Source of the DNA: Oricola thermophila
GTDB taxonomy: Bacteria > Pseudomonadota > Alphaproteobacteria > Rhizobiales > Rhizobiaceae
Reading direction: 5' to 3'
Assembly: GCF_013358405.1 (NCBI RefSeq)
Contig: NZ_CP054836.1
Span: 2,666,001-2,730,000 of the forward strand
DNA length: 64,000 nucleotides
Numbering within the stretch: the first letter of the stretch is position 1; the number at the start of each line of letters is the position of its first letter. Below, one piece after another: positions 27,452 to 36,261 of this stretch. The notes beneath the pieces are model-generated. The model had not been told where the DNA came from, searched no databases, and saw only the letters and a list, made by a program, of their open reading frames with translations. Made by a program: the position numbers and the translations under genes.

Positions 27452-27482
27452 TTGAACCTATAGTCGCTATAGAGATTACACT
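27452..27482 (+). promoter_or_regulatory. MerR-type promoter/operator driving the CDF gene
   Basis: -35 TTGAAC at 27452-27457 and -10 TACACT at 27477-27482 are separated by exactly 19 bp. The spacer contains the dyad CTATAG-TCG-CTATAG. This is the classical architecture activated by metal-bound MerR proteins through DNA untwisting. Confidence 0.85.
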
Positions 27483-27510
27483 ACTTTCCGATGAAGGGAA
27501 GGACAAAGCC

Positions 27511-28146
27511 ATGAGCGCCTGTTGCGGACACAACGAGACATTCGACGGCATGTCGAAGGACTACAAGCGAAGACTTTGGGCGGTGATCGCAATCAATGCC
27601 GCCATGTTCGCCGTCGAGATGACCGCGGGCCAGCTGGCCGGGTCGCAGGCGCTGAAGGCGGACGCGCTCGACTTCTTCGGCGACGCGGCGACCTACGGCA
27701 TGTCGCTGGCGGTGATCGGCGCGTCGGTGACGGTGCGGGCCAACGCGGCACTGCTCAAGGCATTCAGCCTGTTTGCGATGGGAATCTGGGTGCTCGGCTC
27801 GACGGTGTGGATGGTGTTCGTGCGCGGCGTGCCGGAGGCGCAGGTGATGGGCGCCGTCGGCCTGCTGGCACTGATCGCCAATGTCGCCAGCGTGCTGCTG
27901 CTGGTGAAATACAAGGATGGCGACGCCAATGTGCGCTCGGTCTGGCTGTGCTCGCGCAACGATGCCATCGGCAACGTGGCGGTGATGGTCGCGGCGCTCG
28001 GCGTGTGGGGAACGGCGACGGGCTGGCCGGACCTGATCGTCGCGGCGATCATGGCCGGGCTGTTCCTGTCCTCGTCCTGGCAGATCGTGACCCAGGCGAT
28101 GGCGGAGAAACGCGCGACGGCCGAAACCGCCGCGCGGGCGCGCTGA
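27511..28146 (+). CDS. cation diffusion facilitator family metal exporter, short form
   Basis: A 211-residue inner-membrane protein with five or six helices and no C-terminal cytosolic domain (typical CDFs are about 300 aa). The N-terminus carries a possible metal-binding SACCGH. The transport-site positions in the second and fifth helices read D54-x3-D58 (DFFGD) and C147-x3-D151 (CSRND), rather than the usual HxxxD/HxxxD. Expressed from a MerR-type promoter and divergent from its regulator. It likely exports a soft or transition metal; the cysteine suggests a preference different from ordinary Zn CDFs, which is inference. Confidence 0.87.
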   Translation: MSACCGHNETFDGMSKDYKRRLWAVIAINAAMFAVEMTAGQLAGSQALKADALDFFGDAATYGMSLAVIGASVTVRANAALLKAFSLFAMGIWVLGSTVWMVFVRGVPEAQVMGAVGLLALIANVASVLLLVKYKDGDANVRSVWLCSRNDAIGNVAVMVAALGVWGTATGWPDLIVAAIMAGLFLSSSWQIVTQAMAEKRATAETAARAR

Positions 28147-28155
28147 CCCTGACGG

Positions 28156-28629
28156 TCAGTGCATGTCCATCTTCAGCTTGTCCGGGGTGACGACGGAGAA
28201 CTCGACCTCGACCTCGCCTGCCTTCTCGAAAACCAGCACCGCCTTGCGGCCGGTGTCCGGTTTCAGCTGCTCCTTCATCTGCATGAACATGACGTGATAG
28301 CCGCCGGGCTTGAGCACGACCTCGCCGCCGGCGGGAATCTCCAGGCCGTCTTCCAGCTGGCGCATCTTCATGACATCGCCCTCCATGGCCATCTCGTGGA
28401 TTTCCACCTTGCCGGCGAAATCGGCCGAGCCGCCGACCAGGCGATCGGTTTCCGAACCGGTGTTGCGGATGGTCATGTAACCGCCGGAGACCGGCGCGCC
28501 GGGCGGGGTGGCACGCGCCACGGGGTGAACGATCTCGAGATTGCCGACCTTGTAGTCATGGGCATCGGCCGCGATCGCGGCGGTGAAAAGCGCGGCGGCG
28601 GCCGCGATGGCTGTGATTGCTTTCTTCAT
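28156..28629 (-). CDS. copper chaperone PCu(A)C domain protein
   Basis: A 157-residue secreted protein. A signal peptide (MKKAITAIAAAAALFTAAIAADA, cut near residue 23) is followed by the PCu(A)C beta-barrel. The copper ligands H-x10-M ... H-x-M are seen in VEIHEMAMEGDVMKMRQLEDG and GGYHVMFMQMKEQL. It delivers Cu(I) in the periplasm to cytochrome oxidase. ATG 28629 is chosen at the signal peptide. The DUF2946 gene is 79 bp upstream on the same strand, a frequent partner in copper-related loci. Confidence 0.92.
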   Translation of the reverse strand: MKKAITAIAAAAALFTAAIAADAHDYKVGNLEIVHPVARATPPGAPVSGGYMTIRNTGSETDRLVGGSADFAGKVEIHEMAMEGDVMKMRQLEDGLEIPAGGEVVLKPGGYHVMFMQMKEQLKPDTGRKAVLVFEKAGEVEVEFSVVTPDKLKMDMH

Positions 28630-28708
28630 TTTCCTGTCTTCCATCCAGTCTTGCCGCGTCGCGAGCGCGCGCGGCGGATATGGTTTCCGTTCGAAGTGGT
28701 TCGATGCG

Positions 28709-29101
28709 TCAGGCGGAAACGGACGGAGGGCCACGCTTGGAGGCGGTGGCCATATCGACAGGTGCGACCGGCGGTGCCTTCATCGGCGGCAGCATGACGG
28801 CCAGCAGCAGGGGCAACGCCGCGAACAGGTCCGCGGCCGCGGGTCGGGCGGGCGCGCATGCACCCGCGATCAGGCAGAATTCGCACAGGGATCGGTTCGC
28901 ATGCGCCGGCACGTCGCCGCTGCCGGGCGTGCAGAGAACGGGCAAGGTGCCGTCGGGAAAGGCGTATTGCGCAAGCTCGTAGGGATCCGGCGCCGACACG
29001 GCCGGCCTGTGGGCGAAGGCCGCAAGGACAATCGCCGCCAGCAGCAGGGCGCGGAACCAGACGGCCATGACCGGCCTATTTGCCTTTCGCAGGGTCGCCA
29101 T
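28709..29101 (-). CDS. DUF2946-like secreted/membrane protein
   Basis: A 130-residue protein with an N-terminal hydrophobic segment (about residues 12-32), a middle cysteine block (C57, then SLCEFCLIAGAC) and a second hydrophobic stretch (about 90-108) ahead of a short basic C-terminus. This resembles the DUF2946 family, in which CxxC-type cysteines sit between two hydrophobic segments and genes neighbour copper chaperones. A role in periplasmic copper handling is inferred from the next gene. ATG 29101 was preferred; ATG 29068 is an alternative. Confidence 0.7.
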   Translation of the reverse strand: MATLRKANRPVMAVWFRALLLAAIVLAAFAHRPAVSAPDPYELAQYAFPDGTLPVLCTPGSGDVPAHANRSLCEFCLIAGACAPARPAAADLFAALPLLLAVMLPPMKAPPVAPVDMATASKRGPPSVSA

Positions 29102-29168
29102 GCCCTTCAAGTGGCACCGAATCGCGATGCGGTCAATCGCAAGCCGGCGACTGTGACGCGGCGCCGCA

Positions 29169-30134
29169 TCAGTAGCTGCTCCTGCGCTCGTCGCTCGGCG
29201 AGCGGCCGAACTGGAGGCGGTAGCTCTGGGCGAAATAGGAGTGCGAGGTAAAGCCGGTCGAAAGTGCCACCTCGAGGATCGGGATGTTGGTCTGGCGCAG
29301 GAGCTGACGGGCACGTTCGAGGCGCAGCGTCATGTAGTAGCGGCCGGGCGTCGAGTTGAGATGGCGCAGGAACAGGCGCTCGACCTGGCGCACCGACAGG
29401 TTGACCGACCGCGCCAGTTCGCCGGCCGACAGCGGCGTTTCGAGATTCTCCGCCATCAGCTCGGTTACCTTGCGCAGCTTCTCCGACTTGCCGCTGAGAT
29501 CCGGCTCCTGCCCGACACGCTGGCGGTCGTGATGGGAGCGGATGCGGTCGTGCTGGAACTGGTTGGCGACCTTGTTGGCAAGCTCGGAGCCGAAATCGGA
29601 ACGCACGATCTCCAGCATCAGGTCCACCGAGGTCGTGCCGCCGGCCGAGGTGTAGCGCTTGCGGTCGATCTCGTAGACATTGCCCGTGCACTCGATATGG
29701 GGGAAGGCCTCGCGGAAGGAGGCGCGGTTCTCCCAGTGGATGGTGCAGCGATGTCCCTCGAGCTGGCCGGCCTCGGCGAGGGTGTGGGCGCCGATGGAGA
29801 TGCCGCCCAGCGCGATGCCGCGGCGACCGAGCATCCTGAGCGCGTTGATCACCTTCGCCTTGCCGGGAAACTCGGTGGTCAGGCCGGCGACAACGAAGAC
29901 GATGTCGCTCGGCGGAATGTCGGAAACGCCGTGGGCGGCCTGGATCGCCAGCCGGTTCGAGGCCATCACCGGTTCGCCGTCATGGGAGACCGTCGACCAG
30001 GCATAGTAATCCGTGTCGGACAGCCTGTTGGCCGAGCGCAGCACGTCGATCGCCGCCGCCAGGCAGAACATCGGAAAGAGGTCCGCCAGGATGAAGGAGA
30101 AGTGACGCGTGGGCTTCTGGTCTTCCGCAATCAT
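29169..30134 (-). CDS. GlxA family AraC-type transcriptional regulator
   Basis: A 321-residue protein: residues about 10-185 form a DJ-1/PfpI-like amidotransferase fold (SDIVFVVAGLTTEFPG; GGISIGAHTLAEAGQL at the nucleophile-elbow position, where Cys is replaced so catalysis is unlikely). Residues about 220-315 are the AraC helix-turn-helix pair (LSAGELARSVNLSVRQVERLF, TGFTSHSYFAQSYR). Such regulators control catabolism of arginine, glycine betaine, carnitine and related nitrogen compounds. The ligand here is not identifiable. No target gene is directly adjacent; folD lies upstream on the same strand. Confidence 0.9.
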   Translation of the reverse strand: MIAEDQKPTRHFSFILADLFPMFCLAAAIDVLRSANRLSDTDYYAWSTVSHDGEPVMASNRLAIQAAHGVSDIPPSDIVFVVAGLTTEFPGKAKVINALRMLGRRGIALGGISIGAHTLAEAGQLEGHRCTIHWENRASFREAFPHIECTGNVYEIDRKRYTSAGGTTSVDLMLEIVRSDFGSELANKVANQFQHDRIRSHHDRQRVGQEPDLSGKSEKLRKVTELMAENLETPLSAGELARSVNLSVRQVERLFLRHLNSTPGRYYMTLRLERARQLLRQTNIPILEVALSTGFTSHSYFAQSYRLQFGRSPSDERRSSY

Positions 30135-30179
30135 GTCGGCGCGCTATAGCCCGAAAACCACCCCGACCGAAAGCCGGAA

Positions 30180-31079
30180 TCAGAAAACGGGCGGTTCCTC
30201 CCCTGCGGCGCGGTAGGCGGAAACCACTGAATTGGCCATCAGCATGGCAATGGTCATCGGCCCGACGCCGCCGGGAACCGGCGTGATCGCGCCCGCCACC
30301 TTCTCTGCCCCGTCAAAATCGACATCGCCGACGAGCCTCGTCTTGCCCTCGCCCCTCTCGGGCGCCGGAATGCGGTTGATGCCGACGTCGATCACAACTG
30401 CGCCGGGCTTGATCCAGTCGCCCTTGATCATCTGCGGGCGGCCGACCGCGGCGACGAGAATGTCGGCGGTGCGGCACAGCGCCGGCAGGTCGGCGGTGCG
30501 CGAATGGGCGACCGTCACCGTGGCGTTGGCAGCCAGCAGCAGGTTGAACATCGGCTTGCCGACGATGTTGGAACGGCCGACGACGACGGCGGTCTTTCCC
30601 GACAGGTCCCGGCCCAGAACGCGCTCGATCAGGAGCATGGAGCCGGCGGGGGTGCAGGGCACGAAGGCGGTTGCGACCTCGCCGGTGCCCAGCTTGCCGA
30701 CATTGATGAAATGGAAGCCGTCGACGTCCTTGTCCGGGTCGATCAGCTGGATGATGCGGCCCTCGTCGATATGCTTCGGCAACGGCAACTGCACGAGGAT
30801 GCCGTGAATGGCGGGGTCGGCGTTGAGCCGCTCGATGAGCGCGACCAGATCGTCCTCGGACGTGTCCTCGGGAAGCGCGTGCTCGACGGAGTGGAAGCCG
30901 CACTCCTTCGCCTTGCGTCCCTTGGAGGCAACATAGACCTGGCTCGCCGGATCCTCTCCGACAATGACCACGGCAAGGCCCGTCTGCACACCCGTCTTCG
31001 CGCGCAACGCATCGGCCGCCGTCCTGACCTTTTCCACGACCTCGGCGGCCACCGCCTTGCCGTCAATCCGCTCTGCCAT
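30180..31079 (-). CDS. folD: bifunctional methylenetetrahydrofolate dehydrogenase/methenyltetrahydrofolate cyclohydrolase
   Basis: A 299-residue enzyme interconverting methylene-, methenyl- and 10-formyl-tetrahydrofolate. Catalytic [13 protein letters not shown] (Tyr and Lys, residues about 51-63), [11 protein letters not shown] near 95, DVDGFH near 122, NADP-binding [11 protein letters not shown] near 167 and the C-terminal [16 protein letters not shown] signature are intact. ATG 31079 has GGAG 7 bases ahead; an in-frame TTG lies 6 bases earlier. It stands as a single gene, divergent from proC. Confidence 0.96.
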   Translation of the reverse strand: MAERIDGKAVAAEVVEKVRTAADALRAKTGVQTGLAVVIVGEDPASQVYVASKGRKAKECGFHSVEHALPEDTSEDDLVALIERLNADPAIHGILVQLPLPKHIDEGRIIQLIDPDKDVDGFHFINVGKLGTGEVATAFVPCTPAGSMLLIERVLGRDLSGKTAVVVGRSNIVGKPMFNLLLAANATVTVAHSRTADLPALCRTADILVAAVGRPQMIKGDWIKPGAVVIDVGINRIPAPERGEGKTRLVGDVDFDGAEKVAGAITPVPGGVGPMTIAMLMANSVVSAYRAAGEEPPVF

Positions 31080-31262
31080 GCTCAATTCTCCACATATGAG
31101 ATTCCCGCCAATCCTTAGGGGATTCCGGCGCAGATTTGCACCTCTTTTTTTCCAAATGAAACCGCATGCGCGGCGTTCAATGACGATTTTCGATCATTCC
31201 CGCATTGCGCGGGCGGGATGTCGCCGCTATTCCCGTTGCGGGAGGAAAGGGGAGCATCGTCC

Positions 31263-32084
31263 ATGGCGGCAAGAAACGGGGTCGTCCTCGTCGGCTGCGG
31301 CAACATGGGATTCGCCATGCTGCAGGGCTGGCTGCAATCGGGAACGCTGGACGCCGGCGACGTTACCGTCGTCGAACCGAATGCCGCACTGCGCGAGCGG
31401 GCGGCCGGACTAGGCGTCGCGACCGCGAGCGACAGCAGCGGCCTGCAGGACCGGGCGGACATTGCGCTGGCGGTCCTCGCGGTAAAGCCCCAGGTGATGG
31501 ACGCCGTGCTGCCGGCCTATCGCGAAATCGTCGCAGGCGGGGCGACCGTCGTCAGCGTGGCGGCGGGCATCCGCATCGAGCGTTTCGAACAGGCACTGGG
31601 CGCGAAGACGCCCGTTATCCGGGTCATGCCGAACACGCCGGCCGCCGTCGGCGCCGGGATGATGGTGATGTGCGCCAACGGCCATGTCGGCGCGCAGGCG
31701 ATGGAGTTCGCCAGGCGCCTGATGGCGGCGAGCGGCGAAGTCGCCGTGATCGAGGACGAGGGGCTGATGGACGCGGTCACCGCGGTCTCCGGCTCCGGCC
31801 CGGCCTACCTGTTCCACATGATCGAGGCGCTGACCGCCGCGGCCGAGGCGGCCGGCCTGCCGGACGACATCGCCGCGCAACTGGCCGGACAGACGGTCTA
31901 CGGCGCGGCGGTCTACGCGAGGCAGAGCGGCGAGACGCCGGCCAGGCTGCGCGAACAGGTGACCAGCCCGGGCGGCACGACCGCCGCGGCGCTCGACGTG
32001 CTGATGGGCGACGACCGGCTGACGAAGCTTATGACGGAGGCCGTCGAGGCGGCGCGAAAGCGTTCAGCGGAACTCGGAAAATAG
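31263..32084 (+). CDS. proC: pyrroline-5-carboxylate reductase
   Basis: A 273-residue NAD(P)H enzyme for the last step of proline synthesis. N-terminal Rossmann motif VGCGNMGFAMLQGW; VLAVKPQVMD near 80; VIRVMPNTPAAVGAGM near 118; the C-terminal signature AVSGSGPAYLFHMIEAL (near 165) through REQVTSPGGTTAAAL (near 232) is complete. ATG 31263 is chosen; the frame is open 15 codons upstream. A TTTT-rich divergent region separates it from folD. Confidence 0.95.
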   Translation: MAARNGVVLVGCGNMGFAMLQGWLQSGTLDAGDVTVVEPNAALRERAAGLGVATASDSSGLQDRADIALAVLAVKPQVMDAVLPAYREIVAGGATVVSVAAGIRIERFEQALGAKTPVIRVMPNTPAAVGAGMMVMCANGHVGAQAMEFARRLMAASGEVAVIEDEGLMDAVTAVSGSGPAYLFHMIEALTAAAEAAGLPDDIAAQLAGQTVYGAAVYARQSGETPARLREQVTSPGGTTAAALDVLMGDDRLTKLMTEAVEAARKRSAELGK

Positions 32085-32189
32085 AGAATTGGAACTCCGC
32101 CTTGCCTTGAAACCCGGGCAAAGCGGGCGTGTCGGCATTGCGTTTGAAGGGAGGAAGTGCTTGAGACGCGAAAACGGAAACCGGATGTC

Positions 32190-33008
32190 ATGATCGAAGT
32201 AAAATCCGTCTACAAGCAATTCGGCGGCGTTCATGCAGTCGAAAACGCGACATTGAAAATCGAGAAGGGTTCGATCACCGGGCTGATCGGACCGAACGGC
32301 GCCGGCAAGACCACGCTGTTCAACATCATCGCCGGGAACATCGCGCCGACGAGCGGGCAGATCCTGCTCGACGGCGAGGACGTGACCGGCCTGCCACCGC
32401 ACCTGCTGTTCAAGAAGGGGCTGCTGCGCACCTTCCAGCTGGCGCACGAGTTCTCCACGCTGACCGTGCTGGAGAACCTCATGATGGTGCCCGGCCAGCA
32501 GCTCGGCGAAAACCTGCTGTCGGCCTGGTTCTCCTTCGGCGAGGTGAAGCGCCAGGAAGCCGAGATCCGCGAACGCGCGATGGAAGTCATCGAGTTCCTC
32601 AATCTCGGTCACGTGGCGCAGGAGCTGGCCGGCAACCTGTCCGGCGGGCAGAAAAAGCTGATCGAGCTCGGCCGCACGATGATGGTCGACGCCAAGGTGG
32701 TGCTGCTCGACGAGGTCGGCGCCGGCGTCAACCGCACGCTGCTGGCCGAGATCGGCGACGCCATCATGCGGCTCAACAGCGAGCGCGGCTACACCTTCTG
32801 CATGATCGAGCACGACATGGATTTCATCGGCCGGCTCTGCGACCCGGTGATCGTCATGGCGGAAGGCACGGTACTGGCCGAAGGCACCGCGGAAGAGGTG
32901 CGCAACAACGAGGCGGTGATCGAGGCCTATCTGGGCCGCGGCCTGAAGAACAAGACGCCGCAAGAGATGAAGGCAAAGGCGGACGCCGGCACGGAGGCCC
33001 GGAACTGA
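32190..33008 (+). CDS. livG: branched-chain amino acid ABC transporter ATP-binding protein
   Basis: A 272-residue cytosolic ATPase. Walker A GPNGAGKTT near residue 32, Q-loop RTFQLAHEF, signature LSGGQKKLIELGRTMM near 148, Walker B VVLLDEVGAGV near 170 and H-switch MIEHDMDF near 203. The family-specific ETRFQN-like stretch is LLRTFQLA. The start may instead be GTG 32157, whose GGAGGA ribosome site is too close (1-2 bases); ATG 32190 begins at the conserved EVKSVYKQFGG. The signature glycine-loop acidic residue is E (DEVGAGV), where most LivG have DEP. Heads the livG-F-H-M operon, overlapping livF by one base. Confidence 0.93.
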   Translation: MIEVKSVYKQFGGVHAVENATLKIEKGSITGLIGPNGAGKTTLFNIIAGNIAPTSGQILLDGEDVTGLPPHLLFKKGLLRTFQLAHEFSTLTVLENLMMVPGQQLGENLLSAWFSFGEVKRQEAEIRERAMEVIEFLNLGHVAQELAGNLSGGQKKLIELGRTMMVDAKVVLLDEVGAGVNRTLLAEIGDAIMRLNSERGYTFCMIEHDMDFIGRLCDPVIVMAEGTVLAEGTAEEVRNNEAVIEAYLGRGLKNKTPQEMKAKADAGTEARN

Positions 33009-33709
33009 TGTACCTGATCGGGGAAAACATGACCGGCGGCTACGGGGGCGCCGACATCCTGAAAAACTGCACGATCGGCGTCGAGAAGGGCGAGATCGCC
33101 GTGATCGTCGGACCGAACGGGGCCGGCAAGTCGACCGCGATGAAGGCCATGCTCGGCATGCTGAAGCTCCGGCTCGGCCGCGTCGTCCTGGACGGCAGGG
33201 AGATCACCGGCCTGACGCCGCAGGCGCGCGTCGCCGAAGGCATCGCCTTCGTGCCGCAGACCAACAACGTCTTCGCGGGCATGAGCGTCGAGGAAAACCT
33301 CGAAATGGGCGCCTATCTGCGCGAAGACGACATCCGGGACACCATGGAGCAGGTCTTTCACCTGTTCCCGATCCTGAAGGAAAAGCGCAGGCAACTGGCG
33401 GGCGAACTGTCCGGCGGCCAGCGCCAGCAGGTGGCCGTCGGCCGCGCGCTGATGACACAGCCCACCGTGCTGATGCTCGACGAACCGACGGCAGGCGTCT
33501 CGCCAATCGTCATGGACGAGCTTTTCGACCGCATCCTGGAAGTGCGCAACACCGGCCTCGCCATCCTGATGGTGGAGCAGAACGCGCGCCAGGCCCTGAA
33601 CATCGCCGACCGCGGCTACGTGCTGGTCGGAGGCGAGAACTGGCGCACCGGCACCGGCCACGAATTGCTGGCCAACCCGGAAGTGCGCAAATCGTTCCTC
33701 GGAGGCTGA
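33008..33709 (+). CDS. livF: branched-chain amino acid ABC transporter ATP-binding protein
   Basis: A 233-residue ATPase partner of LivG. Walker A GPNGAGKSTAM near residue 37, Q-loop FVPQTNNVF near 82, signature ELSGGQRQQVAVGRALM near 136, Walker B VLMLDEPTAGVSP near 157 and VEQNARQAL near 188. ATG overlaps the livG stop (TGATG) and livH begins 2 bp after its stop, showing tight coupling. Confidence 0.94.
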   Translation: MYLIGENMTGGYGGADILKNCTIGVEKGEIAVIVGPNGAGKSTAMKAMLGMLKLRLGRVVLDGREITGLTPQARVAEGIAFVPQTNNVFAGMSVEENLEMGAYLREDDIRDTMEQVFHLFPILKEKRRQLAGELSGGQRQQVAVGRALMTQPTVLMLDEPTAGVSPIVMDELFDRILEVRNTGLAILMVEQNARQALNIADRGYVLVGGENWRTGTGHELLANPEVRKSFLGG

Positions 33710-33711
33710 CC

Positions 33712-34734
33712 TTGCCCGACGCTACCGACATTCTCAACGCGCTGGTGCTGATGACGAATTTCGTCTTCGTGCCTGCGCTGGCCTACGGCTCGCAGCTGGC
33801 GCTCGGCGCGCTCGGCGTGACGCTGGTCTACGGCATCCTGCGTTTTGCCAACTTCGCCCATGGCGACATGATGGCCTTCGGCACGACGCTCACCATACTC
33901 TTCACATGGGCGCTGCAGGCTGCCGGCATATCGCTCGGCATATTCCCGACCGCGCTGCTAGCGCTGGTGCCGGCGATCATCATCATGGCGATCTTCGTCA
34001 TCGGCATCGACAAGGTGGTGTTCGCCTACTACCGCAAGCAGCGCGCCGCGCCCGTCGTGCTGGTGATCGCCTCGGTCGGCGTGATGTTCATGCTCTCGGC
34101 GGTCGTGCGCTTCGTCATGGGCACCGAGGACCGCCGCTTCACCGACGGCGACCGCTTCCTGGTGCGCGCACTCGACTTCAAGAAATGGAGCGGCCTCGAC
34201 GAAGGGCTGGCGATCCAGACCACACAGGCGATCACGGTGGTCGTTTCCCTGGTCGTGGTCGCGGCGCTGTTCTACTTCCTCGACCGCACACGCACCGGCA
34301 AGGCGATGCGCGCCTATTCCGACAACGAGGACCTGGCGCTGCTGTCCGGCATCAACCCCGACCGCATCGTCATGGTGACGTGGATCCTCGCGGCGGCCCT
34401 GGCGACGATCGCCGGCGCGCTGTACGGCCTCGACAAGAGCTTCAAGCCGTTCACCTACTTCCAGCTGCTGCTGCCGATCTTCGCCGCGGCGATCGTCGGG
34501 GGCATCGGCCAGCCGATCGGCGCGGTCGTCGGCGGCTATGTCGTCGCCTTTTCCGAGGTGATGCTGACCTATGCCTACAAGAAGTTCGCGACCTATCTCC
34601 TGCCCGAGACGATGGCGCCCAAGGGGCTGCTGCAGTTTCTCGGCACGGACTACAAGTTCGCGATTTCCTTCATCATCCTGGTGCTGGTGCTGCTGATCCG
34701 CCCGACCGGCATCTTCCGGGGGAAAGTGCTATGA
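33712..34734 (+). CDS. livH: branched-chain amino acid ABC transporter permease
   Basis: A 340-residue inner-membrane permease with about eight helices. Family motifs: LGVTLVYGILRFANFAHGDM near residue 30 and the EAA-like loop MRAYSDNEDLALLSGINPDRI near 200, which docks on the ATPases. GGIGQPIGAVVGGYVVAFSE near 265 is another hallmark. Starts at TTG 33712, supported by GGAGG six bases upstream and by the absence of another start before the first helix. The stop overlaps livM by 4 bp. Confidence 0.92.
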   Translation: MPDATDILNALVLMTNFVFVPALAYGSQLALGALGVTLVYGILRFANFAHGDMMAFGTTLTILFTWALQAAGISLGIFPTALLALVPAIIIMAIFVIGIDKVVFAYYRKQRAAPVVLVIASVGVMFMLSAVVRFVMGTEDRRFTDGDRFLVRALDFKKWSGLDEGLAIQTTQAITVVVSLVVVAALFYFLDRTRTGKAMRAYSDNEDLALLSGINPDRIVMVTWILAAALATIAGALYGLDKSFKPFTYFQLLLPIFAAAIVGGIGQPIGAVVGGYVVAFSEVMLTYAYKKFATYLLPETMAPKGLLQFLGTDYKFAISFIILVLVLLIRPTGIFRGKVL

Positions 34735-36173
34735 CCACGATCGAAACCGACACGACAGGCGCGGATGCCGCCACGACGCCGGCGCCGACGGCGATCGTAC
34801 AGAAGAAACAGAGCCCGTGGCGCGCACCGGCGGCCTTCCTGGTCATGGGCCTGCTGCTCGCCATCGTCGGCGCGGCCCAGTCCTGGTCCGTCGCGCTGGG
34901 CATTCTCAACATGAGCCTGATCTCGGCGTTGATGGCCATGGGACTGAACCTGCAATGGGGCTATGCCGGCCTATTCAACGCCGGCGTGATGGCGTTCACC
35001 GCCCTGGGCGGCCTGGCCGCCGTCGTCGTGTCGCACCCGCCCGTCTGGGAGGCGCTCGCTGCAGGCGGCCGGTCCATGGCGCTGTCCGGCGTGATCCTCG
35101 TCGCCACAATCGCGACAATCGCCTTCGCCGTCTCGACGCTGAAGGGACGGATGCGCAAGTTCGCCGTCGTCGCGATCGTCGTCGTCGGCTACGTCCTGCT
35201 GCGGCCGGTATTCGCCGATGCCGTGTCTTCCATCGAGACCGTCGACCCGGCCCGCACGGGTTTCATCGGCGGTCTCGGCCTCCCGATCGTGGTCGCCTGG
35301 CCGGTGGGCGGACTGTTCGCCGCGGCGGTCGCCTGGCTGATCGGCAAGGTGGCGCTCGGCCTGCGCTCGGACTACCTCGCCATCGCGACCCTCGGCATTT
35401 CGGAGATCGTCATTGCCGTGCTCAAGAACGAGGACTGGCTGGCGCGCGGCGTCAAGAACGTCACCGGGCTGCCGCGGCCCGTTCCCTACGAGATCGAGTT
35501 GCAGCAGACGCCGTGGTTCATAGACCTCGTGACCCGCTTCAACGCGGGCGCGCTGGAGGCGGCGGCCGATGCCGCGGAGCGCGAGGCGATCCTGCGACAG
35601 CTGGTGATCGAGAATGCCGGCAATTTCGTGAAACTCGCCTATGCCGGCCTGTTCACGGTCGTGCTGCTGATCATCCTGGCGCTTTGCGTGCGCGCGCTGA
35701 ACTCTCCGTGGGGCCGCATGATGCGGGCCATCCGCGACAATGACGAGGCGGCCGCGGCAATGGGCAAGGACATCAAGGCGCGCCACCTGCAGGTCTTCGT
35801 GCTCGGCTCGGCGATCATCGGCATCGCTGGCGCGATGATGACGACGCTGGACGGGCAGTTCACGCCCGGCACATACAACCCGCTGCGCTTCACCTTCCTG
35901 ATCTGGGTGATGGTGATCGTCGGCGGCTCCGGCAACAATCTCGGCGCCGTGCTCGGCGGTTTCCTGATCTGGTTCATCTGGGTCGAGGCCGAACCGGCGG
36001 GCTCCTGGATCGTCCAGATGCTGAGCGCCAACATGGATCCGCAGAGCGAGCTCTACCGCCACCTGCAGGACATTGCCGCGCCGTTCCGCCTGTTCGTGAT
36101 GGGACTGGTCCTGCTGATCGTGCTGCGCTTCTCGCCGCGCGGACTGCTGCCGGAGAAGGTGAGGCACAGCTGA
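34731..36173 (+). CDS. livM: branched-chain amino acid ABC transporter permease, long form
   Basis: A 480-residue permease, longer than common LivM (about 320-430). After a threonine/alanine-rich cytosolic leader (residues 1-30) comes the family core: GLNLQWGYAGLFNAGVMAF near 72, RSDYLAIATLGISEIVIAV near 220, EAA loop MRAIRDNDEAAAAMGKDI near 335, and GGSGNNLGAVLGGF near 400. The added length lies between residues 105 and 200 (extra helices, charged RMRKFAVV) and in a periplasmic loop (about 255-295). ATG 34731 overlaps the livH stop and has a GGGGGAAA ribosome site. Confidence 0.92.
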   Translation: MTTIETDTTGADAATTPAPTAIVQKKQSPWRAPAAFLVMGLLLAIVGAAQSWSVALGILNMSLISALMAMGLNLQWGYAGLFNAGVMAFTALGGLAAVVVSHPPVWEALAAGGRSMALSGVILVATIATIAFAVSTLKGRMRKFAVVAIVVVGYVLLRPVFADAVSSIETVDPARTGFIGGLGLPIVVAWPVGGLFAAAVAWLIGKVALGLRSDYLAIATLGISEIVIAVLKNEDWLARGVKNVTGLPRPVPYEIELQQTPWFIDLVTRFNAGALEAAADAAEREAILRQLVIENAGNFVKLAYAGLFTVVLLIILALCVRALNSPWGRMMRAIRDNDEAAAAMGKDIKARHLQVFVLGSAIIGIAGAMMTTLDGQFTPGTYNPLRFTFLIWVMVIVGGSGNNLGAVLGGFLIWFIWVEAEPAGSWIVQMLSANMDPQSELYRHLQDIAAPFRLFVMGLVLLIVLRFSPRGLLPEKVRHS

Positions 36174-36180
36174 CCCTCCG

Positions 36181-36220
36181 CGGATTGACGACGGTCAACA
36201 CGCCCGTTCGTCAATCCGCC
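36181..36220 (+). terminator. terminator-like hairpin after the liv operon
   Basis: Perfect 11-bp stem CGGATTGACGA / TCGTCAATCCG with a 17-base loop starts 7 bp after the livM stop. No T-tract follows, so it may be an RNA-stabilising or Rho-dependent end rather than a full intrinsic terminator. Confidence 0.45.
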
Positions 36221-36261
36221 TAAGATGGCTCCGTCAACAATCGTGGAGACGGAGTTCTTCG

